6,194 bases of DNA from CAYLPT01 sp964385645 (GTDB lineage Bacteria > Armatimonadota > Hebobacteria > Hebobacterales > Hebobacteraceae). The notes beneath the pieces are model-generated. The model was not told where the DNA came from. It did no database searches and saw only the letters and a program-made list of their open reading frames with translations. How positions within the stretch are numbered: position 1 is the first letter of the stretch; each line of letters starts with the position of its first letter. Both the position numbers and the translations under genes were made by a program. This document shows positions 1 through 6,194 of this stretch, piece by piece. Location of the stretch: assembly GCA_964385645.1 (NCBI GenBank), contig CAYLPT010000178.1, positions 1 to 6,194 of the forward strand. Reading direction: 5' to 3'.

Positions 1-2192
1 GGGTCGGGCCGGGGCTGGAGGCGCTCGGGCGGGACGCGCTGGCGCGCCTCGGGCTCGCGGTGGGAGATGGGGCCGGGGCGGAGCCGCAGGAATGGACGCT
101 CTCGTATGGGGGTCAGCGGCACGTCGAGCGGGTGGCGGTGCCCGAGGTGAGGGCTGGGCAGGGCGCGCAGGTGCTGGCGAGCGCGCGGCGGGCGGGGGTG
201 GAGGCGCCGTTCCTCGCCGGGCAGGGGCGGCTCTGGTACGTTGCCGCGGGCCCGCTGCTGGAGCGCAACCGCTTCTGGAGCGCCTGCATCTGGGCCGACG
301 GGCTGCACGAGATGATGGGCATCCCGCACGAGGAGGAGGGGCGGCGGCTGGTGCCGGTGCTGCGGGAGGTGCCGGTGTGGGTCAGCGAGACCCAGGTGCC
401 GAGCGCGGTGCGGCCCTTCCTGGAGGCGGGCCTGCCGGTGGCGGTGCTGGCGTGGACGCAGATGGGCGAGGTGACGCTGGCCGACCGGCCGGAGGCGACC
501 CGGGGCCTGCGGGAGGCGGAGGCCCTGGGGGCGACGGTGGTGCTGGCGGCCGATGAGGAGCTGGAGGCCCGCGAGCAGTTCCGGCTGGCGTGGGAGGTGG
601 GCCTGCGGCCCATCGGGTGGGCGGGGCCGGAGGGTGCGGAGAACCCGTTCCGGCTGCGGATCGCGGGGCCCGAGAAGTCGCCGCCATACTGCGCCGGGGG
701 CCTGCTGCCAGCGCCCATCGCGGTGAGCGACGCCGGCCACATCGCGCCCGCGGACGAGCGGCGGCTCCAGATGCTGGAGGTAGTGCGCGACGCGGTGGCG
801 CTGGTGTCCTTCGGGCTCTGGGCGCCGCCGGGGCCGTTCCGGGAGTTCATCTCCCGCCAGGAGCGCGCCGGCTGGCGGACGGCCGACCTGAGGGACCTCG
901 GGGTGAGCGTGCGGGAGCCGCGGCGGACTCTGGTCTCGGGGAATGCCGTGGTCCGGCTGCCGAGCGGGTCCTCCTTCGAGCAGACCGTGTACGGCCCCCG
1001 CTGGCAGGTGGTGGGCAGAGAGACGGTGACGGCGCCTGAGGGGGGTGCTGTGGAGCTGTCGCTCAGGCTGCCGGCGGGCGCCGTGGCGGCGCTGGAGCCG
1101 GTGAGGCGCTGGGAGGAGCGCGAGTTCATCAAGGGGGTGACGCTCGACCCGTGCTTCTACGTGGGCCTGGGGATGGATGCGGAGGCGCTGGCGGAGGAAT
1201 TGGCCGAGCGATATGCGCGCTACGGTGTCAACACCGTGTTCCTGTATGCTTACAATGTGAATGAGGGGGCAGCCTACCGGACCCGTTACCGGGGCGCAAG
1301 GATGAGCGAGTGGGGCCGGCAGGACCTGCTGGGGAAGATGCTGGAGGCGTGCCAGGCGCGGGGCATCCGGGTGGTGGCGTGGCTGTACAGCGGGCGGGAC
1401 CGGGGGATGTGGGAGGCGCATCCGGAGTGGCGCGAACGGACCGAGAGCGGGCGGGAGTACAACCCGCTGCGGCTGCATACGGCGCACTTCCTGTGCCCGC
1501 GCAACCCGCAGGTGAGGCGCTGGTATGTGGGGCTTCTGCGGGACCTGGCGCGCCGGTACCCGACGCTGGACGGGATCGAGTTGTGCGAGCCGGTGGTGAA
1601 CTGGTTCGGCACCCACGCCTGCCACTGCGAGGTGTGCCGGCGGGAGTTCGCGCAGGCGCATCCGGGGGAGCCGGTGGGGCAAGAGGTGTGGCGGGAGTTC
1701 CGGGCGCAAGGGTTGACCGAGTTTCTGAGCGAGTGCATCCGGGCCATCCAGGCGGAGGGGATTGACGCCTACATCATGACCATCAGCGATGCGTGGAGCA
1801 ATGGCGCGATCCTCACCCCGCGGCGGCAGGCTGCCGAGTCGGGCTTCGACCTGGAGGCGCTGCTGGACGGGCCGCACCCGCCGGATTGGGTGAACTTCGA
1901 GATCATCTGGCAGCAGTGGGCCGCCATCTACGGCGAGGAGGTGTTCAACTACGACTGGGCGGAGGAGACTGCGCGGCGCCTGGTGCGGCGCACCGACGGC
2001 CGGGCGCGGGTCCTCATGCACGTGGAGCTGGTGGACTTCGGGGCGGTGGAGATGACGCCGGAGAGGCTGGCGACGACGATCAGACGGGTCGCGGCGGCGG
2101 AGCCGGCGGGGCTGGACTGCTATCACTCGCGGGCGCTGGACGAGCGAGACGGGTGGGAGGCGCTGCGGGACGTGTACGAGGGGCTGCCATGA
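1..2192 (+). CDS. Deacetylase-like plus glycoside-hydrolase-like two-part protein, 5' partial
   Basis: Probably acts on a polysaccharide outside the cytoplasm, but the substrate is unknown. The reading frame is open from base 3, and the residues before the GTG at 60 (GPGLEALGRDALARLGL) read like real protein, so the start lies beyond the left edge and any signal peptide is unseen; the GTG at 60 is only a fallback. Residue numbers count from that GTG. Residues about 55-280 follow the layout of DUF2334-type polysaccharide deacetylase-like domains, but the expected Asp-Asp and His-Gly-Tyr metal motifs are not visible. Residues about 285-345 look like a beta-rich linker domain. Residues about 355-710 resemble a TIM-barrel glycoside-hydrolase-like domain: strand LDGIELCEP (503-511) with candidate acids E507 and E510, then Cys521, Cys523 and Cys526 in CHCEVC, with further acidic strands at E613 and E655. 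Its stop overlaps the glycosyltransferase start, suggesting coupled translation. The general class is fairly secure; the activity is not. Confidence 0.72.
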   Translation, partial: VGPGLEALGRDALARLGLAVGDGAGAEPQEWTLSYGGQRHVERVAVPEVRAGQGAQVLASARRAGVEAPFLAGQGRLWYVAAGPLLERNRFWSACIWADGLHEMMGIPHEEEGRRLVPVLREVPVWVSETQVPSAVRPFLEAGLPVAVLAWTQMGEVTLADRPEATRGLREAEALGATVVLAADEELEAREQFRLAWEVGLRPIGWAGPEGAENPFRLRIAGPEKSPPYCAGGLLPAPIAVSDAGHIAPADERRLQMLEVVRDAVALVSFGLWAPPGPFREFISRQERAGWRTADLRDLGVSVREPRRTLVSGNAVVRLPSGSSFEQTVYGPRWQVVGRETVTAPEGGAVELSLRLPAGAVAALEPVRRWEEREFIKGVTLDPCFYVGLGMDAEALAEELAERYARYGVNTVFLYAYNVNEGAAYRTRYRGARMSEWGRQDLLGKMLEACQARGIRVVAWLYSGRDRGMWEAHPEWRERTESGREYNPLRLHTAHFLCPRNPQVRRWYVGLLRDLARRYPTLDGIELCEPVVNWFGTHACHCEVCRREFAQAHPGEPVGQEVWREFRAQGLTEFLSECIRAIQAEGIDAYIMTISDAWSNGAILTPRRQAAESGFDLEALLDGPHPPDWVNFEIIWQQWAAIYGEEVFNYDWAEETARRLVRRTDGRARVLMHVELVDFGAVEMTPERLATTIRRVAAAEPAGLDCYHSRALDERDGWEALRDVYEGLP
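2178..2183 (+). promoter_or_regulatory. Ribosome binding site of the glycosyltransferase gene
   Basis: GAGGGG lies five bases before the ATG at 2189, inside the last codons of the upstream gene. Together with the ATGA stop/start overlap it supports 2189 as the true start, although the frame stays open further upstream, and points to translational coupling of the two genes. Confidence 0.55.
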
Positions 2193-3472
2193 CCAGCGGT
2201 GCGGCGGCGGCGGTCCACTATGCGGCGCTGGGGCTGTGCCTGCTCGGGGCCTGGCTGGTGATTGGCTTCTACGTCGTGCTGAGCGCGGCGGGCGCGCTTT
2301 ACGCCGTCGAGTCGCGGCGGCGGAGACGGCGCGTGCCGGCGCCGGCGGAGTGGCCGGCGGTGTCGGTGTTGGTGCCCGCGCACAACGAGGAGATCGTGAT
2401 CGCCGGCACGGTGGACAGTCTCTTGCACCTTGACTACCCGCGCGACCGGCTCGAGATCATCATCATCGAGGACTCCTCGCGCGACCGGACGCGGCGGGCC
2501 GTGGAGCAGATGATGACGCGGGACCCGCGGGTGAAGCTGGTCTCGATCCCGCCCGGCATGGGGGGGAGGGGGAAGTCGTATGCGCTCAACCTGGGGCTGC
2601 GCTATGCGAAGCACGAGCTGATCGCGGTCTACGACGCGGACAACGCGCCGGAGCCGCCGGCCCTGCGGTACCTGGTGGCGGAGCTGATGGCGCAGCCGCG
2701 GCTGGCGGCCGCGGTGGGCAAGGTGCGGACGCTGAACCGGGCGGTCAACTTCCTCACTCGGTGCGTCAACATCGAGTTCGTGGCCTTCCAGTGGATCGTG
2801 CAGGCGGGAAGGTGGCGGCTGTTCGGGCTGGCGTCGCTGCCGGGGACGAACTACGTGATCCGGCGGGACGCCCTGGAGCGGGCCGGGGGCTGGGACGCGG
2901 GCGCGATCGCCGACGACGCGGAGCTGACGGTGCGCCTCAGCCAGGACGGCCGGCAGATCAAGTTCGTGCCCTATGCCGTGACCTGGGAGCCCGAGCCCCA
3001 GGCCTGGGGGGTGTGGCTGCGGCAGCGGCTGCGCTGGGCGAGGGGAGGCACCTACGTGGTGCGCAAGTTCCTCCCCCGGCTGGGGCGGGTGCGCCGCCGC
3101 GAGCTGTGGCTGGAGATCGCGCACCTGCTGAGCATCTACCACTTCTTCTTCGCCATCGTGCTGGTGTCGGACTTGGCATTGTTGGTCGGGCTGGTCTATG
3201 GGCTGGCAGCGGGGGCGGTGGGGGGGCCGCTGATGCTGCTGTGGGCGCTGGCCTTCTCGCTGTTCGTGCTGCAGTTGGGGATCGCGCTGGCGATCGAGGA
3301 GGAGAACTCGCCGCTGAACCTGCTGATCGCCGCGGCGATGTACTTCACCTACTGCCAGGTGTGGGTGTACGTGTGCGCCAAGGCCCACTACCTGGATCTG
3401 GTGAGGAGGGAGAAGCTGTACTGGGAGAAGACGGTGCGGTACCCGTATCCGGTGGGGGGAGGGGGAACCTGA
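2189..3472 (+). CDS. Membrane-bound family 2 glycosyltransferase, processive polysaccharide synthase type
   Basis: A 427-residue inner-membrane glycosyltransferase that would add sugars from a nucleotide-sugar donor to a growing chain and probably pass it through the membrane, as PgaC, NodC and HasA do. A membrane segment at about 12-40 is followed by a basic stretch (43-48) and the cytoplasmic GT-A domain. Visible motifs are PAHNEE (63-68), the nucleotide-binding D95 in EDSSRDRT, the metal-binding DAD (149-151), the acceptor-site-like GTN (219-221), the presumed catalytic base D243 in ADDAELT, and QRLRW (279-283), the QxxRW signature of processive synthases. Three further membrane segments lie near 314-338, 347-369 and 376-396. 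Length and layout are normal for this group. No PilZ or other c-di-GMP domain is present. The start is set by the ATGA overlap and a GAGGGG site. The donor sugar and product cannot be told from sequence; a non-processive transferase remains possible. Confidence 0.93.
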   Translation: MTSGAAAAVHYAALGLCLLGAWLVIGFYVVLSAAGALYAVESRRRRRRVPAPAEWPAVSVLVPAHNEEIVIAGTVDSLLHLDYPRDRLEIIIIEDSSRDRTRRAVEQMMTRDPRVKLVSIPPGMGGRGKSYALNLGLRYAKHELIAVYDADNAPEPPALRYLVAELMAQPRLAAAVGKVRTLNRAVNFLTRCVNIEFVAFQWIVQAGRWRLFGLASLPGTNYVIRRDALERAGGWDAGAIADDAELTVRLSQDGRQIKFVPYAVTWEPEPQAWGVWLRQRLRWARGGTYVVRKFLPRLGRVRRRELWLEIAHLLSIYHFFFAIVLVSDLALLVGLVYGLAAGAVGGPLMLLWALAFSLFVLQLGIALAIEEENSPLNLLIAAAMYFTYCQVWVYVCAKAHYLDLVRREKLYWEKTVRYPYPVGGGGT

Positions 3473-3483
3473 GACTGGGCGGG
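3454..3483 (+). other. Possible G-quadruplex at the gene junction
   Basis: Four G-tracts of 6, 5, 3 and 3 bases (3454-3459, 3461-3465, 3477-3479, 3481-3483) are separated by 1, 11 and 1 bases. They span the last glycosyltransferase codons and the gap before the HEAT gene, where its ribosome binding site should be. In RNA this could fold and lower translation of the HEAT gene. In a genome this GC-rich such tracts also arise by chance. Confidence 0.3.
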
Positions 3484-3491
3484 ATGATGGC

Positions 3492-4943
3492 ATGGCCCTC
3501 GACGCAGAGCTGATGCAGGGACTCGGGCTGTTTCTGACCGGGCTGGCGGCGGCTTGCGCGCTGCTGGCCGCGGGCCGGCGGTGGCGGCGGTCCCGCGCCC
3601 GGCGCTGGGCGCGGGAGATCGCGGCCCGCCTGCGCGAACCGGCGACGAGCCTGGCCGACGTGGAGGCGCAGGCGGCCGCCATCGAGGAGCTGATCGGGCT
3701 CTCCGAGGCCGCGGCGGCGGCCGCCGCGGCGCGCGAGCTGCTGGGCTCCCGGGACCCCGCGGTGCGCTCGGCGGCCATCGAGGTGCTTCGGCGGACGCGG
3801 GCCCTCGAGGGCTGGATCAGGGACCTGCACCAGGGAGGCTATCGGGCGCGGGTGCGGGCCATCGAGGCCCTGGGCGAGGTGGGGGACGAGCGCGCGGTCG
3901 AGGAGCTGATCGCGGCCCTGGGCGACGATGACCCCGACGTGGCCGGGGCCGCCTCTCAGGCGGTGGTGGCCCGCGACCCCGACTACGCGGCCGACCGGCT
4001 GGCGGAGGCCCTCTCCAGCCCGCGGCGGCGGGTGGCGGAGACCGCGGCCGCCACGCTGGTGCGCATGGGGGAGGAGGCCACGGAGGCGCTCGTGGGCCAG
4101 CTCCTCAGCCCCAGCGCGCAGGCCCGGCGGCTGGCGGTGGAGGCCCTCGGGGCGATCGGCGGCCGTGGGGTGTGTGACCTGCTGGCGCCCCTGCTCGACA
4201 CCGAGCCGGAGCCCCTGGTGAGGCTGGCGGCTGCGGAGGCGCTGGCGCGGCTGGGCGACCGCGCCTGCTTGGCGCGGATCAAGCGGCTTGCGGAGTCCGA
4301 CCCGGAGTGGTTCGTGCGGGCGCGGGCCTACGCGCTGTTGGCGGAGTCCAACGCGCCAGGCACGGAGGAGTTCCTGCGGCGCTCTCTGGTCGAGCTGGGG
4401 CCGGAGCTGGCAGGCTGCAACGGGCAGGACGGGGGGGTCGAGGCCGTGCTGGAGGGGACGGAGCGGGTGCGCTCGGCGATTGTGACCGGGCTGCGGCAAC
4501 TGGGGATCAGCGAGGAGGAGATCGCGCAGACGCGGGCCGCGGCGGAGGCGGCCGCGCCCGCCCCCGCGGGGGCGTCGGACCAGGCCGATGACCGGCCCGA
4601 GAGCGCCAGCGCGAGCGGCGACTGGGGGGAGCGGGGAGTCGAGCTTCTGCGCCAGCTCGGCGACCGTGACCCGGTGCGGCGGGCGGAGGCGGCGCGAGAG
4701 CTGGCCGAGCTGGGCCTGTGGGGAGAGCCGGCGCTGCGGCGCGCGCTGCGGGACCCCGCGCCCCTGGTACGGGCGGAGGCGGCGCGGTCGCTGGCCCGCA
4801 TCGGGGCGGGAGACTGCCTGGAGGCGCTGGCCCAGCTGCTGCGCGACCCGGACCCGGAGGTGCGCCTGGCGGTGTCGAATGCGATGCGCGCCATCGTCAT
4901 GCAACACGTCTCGCAGCCCCTCCAGGAGGGGCCGCCCCTGTAG
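3492..4943 (+). CDS. Membrane-anchored HEAT-repeat protein
   Basis: A 483-residue protein likely to act as a binding scaffold rather than an enzyme. One hydrophobic segment (about 7-27) is followed at once by an Arg-rich stretch (29-41), which by the positive-inside rule puts the rest of the protein in the cytoplasm. A helical, Ala-rich region (about 42-82) leads into HEAT-like helical pairs of roughly 28-32 residues, near 82-113, 117-144, 148-173, 178-204, 210-236, 241-269 and 273-300, with the usual D-P-x-V-R and A-x-x-A-L-x-x-L/I-G pattern. A low-complexity Ala/Pro/Ser/Asp linker (about 346-378) separates a second block of about three repeats (380-472). The ATG at 3492 is chosen because the membrane segment follows it directly; the upstream site is G-rich but not a clear Shine-Dalgarno, and ATGs at 3484 and 3487 are out of frame. 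The gap of 19 bases after the glycosyltransferase implies one operon, so a structural or regulatory role at the synthase is plausible but unproven. Confidence 0.87.
   Translation: MALDAELMQGLGLFLTGLAAACALLAAGRRWRRSRARRWAREIAARLREPATSLADVEAQAAAIEELIGLSEAAAAAAAARELLGSRDPAVRSAAIEVLRRTRALEGWIRDLHQGGYRARVRAIEALGEVGDERAVEELIAALGDDDPDVAGAASQAVVARDPDYAADRLAEALSSPRRRVAETAAATLVRMGEEATEALVGQLLSPSAQARRLAVEALGAIGGRGVCDLLAPLLDTEPEPLVRLAAAEALARLGDRACLARIKRLAESDPEWFVRARAYALLAESNAPGTEEFLRRSLVELGPELAGCNGQDGGVEAVLEGTERVRSAIVTGLRQLGISEEEIAQTRAAAEAAAPAPAGASDQADDRPESASASGDWGERGVELLRQLGDRDPVRRAEAARELAELGLWGEPALRRALRDPAPLVRAEAARSLARIGAGDCLEALAQLLRDPDPEVRLAVSNAMRAIVMQHVSQPLQEGPPL
3709..3729. repeat. Inverted repeat within a poly-alanine stretch
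   Basis: Nine-base perfect arms (CCGCGGCGG at 3709-3717 and CCGCCGCGG at 3721-3729) flank a three-base centre, able to form a strong GC hairpin. It lies inside codons for the run of alanines at residues 73-80 of the HEAT protein, so mixed GCC/GCG alanine codons may be the whole explanation. Confidence 0.5.
4559..4574. repeat. Perfect 16-base palindrome in the HEAT protein linker
   Basis: CGCCCCCGCGGGGGCG reads the same on both strands. It falls in codons for the Ala/Pro linker (residues about 356-361) between the two HEAT blocks. A palindromic protein-binding site is possible, but base composition and Pro/Ala/Gly codons make chance a good alternative. Confidence 0.5.
4680..4786 (+). repeat. 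Direct repeat between consecutive HEAT units
   Basis: The 17-base string CGGGCGGAGGCGGCGCG occurs exactly at 4680-4696 and again at 4770-4786, a spacing of 90 bases or 30 codons, in the same frame. It encodes RAEAAR in two adjacent HEAT units, matching the repeat period at the DNA level. Confidence 0.7.
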
Positions 4944-4968
4944 CCTATGCCCCCCTGCCTCCCCTTGG

Positions 4969-6194
4969 CTAGAACGGGATGAACGACTGGATCTCGTAGC
5001 GAGTGCGGTCGAGCTCGTTGACCGAGAAACCGAGGTGGAGGGTGGGCCGGACCTCGTAGGTGACGCGGAGGGTCTGGCTCTGGGTGGGGCCGCTGAGCGG
5101 GCTCAGGTAGGAGATCACCAGCCGGTCGAAGAAGCGCTCGCCGAGCCGGAGAAGGACCGGTCCCTCGAGTGGAAAGTCGAGGGTGACCTGGTGGAGGCCA
5201 AGGGCGCTGCCGAAGGGCGGGAGCATGAAGCCGGTGATCTCACCCCCGGCGCCCGGGGACCGGCCGGGGTGGGCGAGCAGGTCCCCGAAGTTCTGCGTCC
5301 GCCCGCCCGGGGCCGGCGCTACCATAGGCCCGGCGAGCAGGGCCATCAAGTAGATCTGGTCCAGGTAGGGGATGGAGGCGGCGTTGAGCTGAAGCGGGGG
5401 GCCGCCGGGGGGATAGATCTGCCCCGTAGGATTCAGCTCGATCACGTAGTCGCCCACCCGGCCGTGGGCCTCGGCGGCGATGGTGATGGTGGGCAGGTCA
5501 TCGGCCTCGCGGGGGGGAGAGGCCGGCTCGTGCCAGGTGACCCAGGCGGTTCCGCTGCGCACGGTGAGCAGGCCGTTGGGGAAGGCGAGCTGGCCCCGCT
5601 CTGACTCCACCCGCCCGTCGAGAGTGAGCGCATCCCGGTGGAGGCGCCCTCCGATGTCGAGGTACCCGGTGGTGGCGCGGGCGGGCGGCGGCTCGGCGGG
5701 GCGGATGAGGAAGCGGGTGGTGCGCGCCTCAGGCCCGAGCCGGAACCACACCTCGGGGCCTACGATGATCCTTACGTCCACTCGCGGGGCGAAGGGGAAG
5801 TCGGGCGCGGGGCTCATTGAGGGCAGCTCGCGCGGGAGGCCGAAGTTAGCGTGGGAGATGACGATCGGCTGCGAGTCGGGGGTCTCGAGCACCGGTCCGC
5901 CAGCTTCGCTGGTGATGAGGCGGAGGGCGCCGTCGAGCCTGGCGGAGACGAGGTCGCGGACGTACAGCTCCACGCCGTCGAGTGAGCAGGTGAGGTTGAA
6001 GTGGTTGCGGTGCCACTCGGCGGGGGGGAGGGCGCGCACGAGCACATCGCCCCAGATGGCGAAGGAGCCCCGGCCCACGGTGCCGCGGATGCCGGGCTGC
6101 TCGGGCGCGTCCGGCTCCCGGGCCACCAGGAGGCGGCTGCCGAGCAGGTCGGGCTTGAGGTGGAGGTCGGCGTCGAAGCTGACTGCGGGGGAAC
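4969..6194 (-). CDS. TamB/DUF490 family protein, C-terminal part (5' partial)
   Basis: TamB-type proteins are long, mostly beta, inner-membrane-anchored proteins that span the periplasm and serve in phospholipid transport and outer-membrane assembly in diderm bacteria. Only the C-terminal 408 or so residues are here: the frame runs open past the GTG at 6126 to the window edge, reading back through LHLKPDLLGSRLL, so that GTG is internal. Counting from it, the family's end domain is visible: alternating beta strands with GGRLHRDALTLDGRVES (159-175), an FPNGLLTVRSGTAWV strand pair (182-196), PTITIAAEA (212-220), LQLNAASIPYLDQIYLMALLAG (residues 245-266), which matches the 'SxPxLxxxxIxxLLxxG' region typical of TamB_C, and a final beta strand ending in Phe. 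It converges on the HEAT gene with only 25 bases between the stops. Full-length members usually exceed 1000 residues, so most of the gene lies outside the window. Confidence 0.87.
   Translation of the reverse strand, partial: SPAVSFDADLHLKPDLLGSRLLVAREPDAPEQPGIRGTVGRGSFAIWGDVLVRALPPAEWHRNHFNLTCSLDGVELYVRDLVSARLDGALRLITSEAGGPVLETPDSQPIVISHANFGLPRELPSMSPAPDFPFAPRVDVRIIVGPEVWFRLGPEARTTRFLIRPAEPPPARATTGYLDIGGRLHRDALTLDGRVESERGQLAFPNGLLTVRSGTAWVTWHEPASPPREADDLPTITIAAEAHGRVGDYVIELNPTGQIYPPGGPPLQLNAASIPYLDQIYLMALLAGPMVAPAPGGRTQNFGDLLAHPGRSPGAGGEITGFMLPPFGSALGLHQVTLDFPLEGPVLLRLGERFFDRLVISYLSPLSGPTQSQTLRVTYEVRPTLHLGFSVNELDRTRYEIQSFIPF

Noticed and set aside
1793..2188. Extension of the glycosyltransferase frame upstream of 2189
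   Set aside because: The extra residues are a Gly/Ala/Arg-rich shadow of the hydrolase-like gene; the ATG with a GAGGGG site at the gene overlap is the convincing start.
3484..3513. A nine-codon open frame (MMAWPSTQS) starting just before the HEAT start
   Set aside because: It has no conserved-looking feature and probably reflects a chance ATGATG; it could be a competing start, but nothing supports it beyond position.
2123..3778. A 551-residue open frame on the minus strand across the glycosyltransferase gene
   Set aside because: Its product is rich in Arg, His, Pro and Gln with no domain logic, while the plus strand carries clear glycosyltransferase motifs. Long antisense frames are expected at this GC content.
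3345..4907. A 520-residue open frame on the minus strand across the HEAT gene
   Set aside because: Composition (Arg, Pro, Gln, Leu, His) is that of an antisense shadow; the plus strand shows regular HEAT repeats.
4927..4939. GC hairpin near the end of the HEAT gene as an intrinsic terminator
   Set aside because: The stem is only about five base pairs with a three-base loop, lies inside the coding region, and no T-tract follows on either strand.
4588..5604. A 338-residue plus-strand frame bridging the HEAT gene end and the TamB gene
   Set aside because: It crosses two genes supported in other frames and shows no recognisable domain.

Overview
This is a very GC-rich (roughly 70% or more by eye), gene-dense bacterial window. 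It holds three same-strand genes, read left to right, and one gene converging on them from the right edge. Both end genes run off the window. The TamB-type protein at the right end implies a diderm (outer-membrane) bacterium. High GC, a large glycoside-hydrolase-like protein with a deacetylase-like front half, and a HEAT-repeat protein would fit Armatimonadota or a similar environmental lineage, but that assignment is a guess from style, with no marker gene here to prove it.

Layout. Positions 1-2192 (+): a large protein, open at the left edge, with a polysaccharide-deacetylase-like N-terminal half and a glycoside-hydrolase-like barrel C-terminal half. Positions 2189-3472 (+): a membrane-bound family 2 glycosyltransferase of the processive-synthase type, overlapping the previous stop codon by ATGA. 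Positions 3492-4943 (+): a membrane-anchored HEAT-repeat protein, 19 bases downstream. Positions 4969-6194 (-): the C-terminal part of a TamB/DUF490 protein, whose stop codon faces the HEAT gene's stop across 25 bases. There is no gene-free stretch over 300 bases. I see no RNA gene, mobile element, CRISPR array or convincing terminator.

How they may work together (inference). The three + strand genes look like one transcription unit for making and trimming a surface or exported polysaccharide. The glycosyltransferase would polymerise and push the chain through the membrane. The hydrolase/deacetylase-like protein would modify or cut the chain outside, recalling PgaB next to PgaC in the poly-N-acetylglucosamine system. 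The HEAT protein, predicted to hang on the cytoplasmic face, could be a scaffold or regulator of the synthase. The deacetylase-like half seems to lack the usual catalytic metal ligands, and no recognisable partner such as PgaA, PgaD or a PilZ domain is present, so this is not simply a known Pga operon. TamB works in phospholipid transport and envelope assembly and is probably an independent neighbour.
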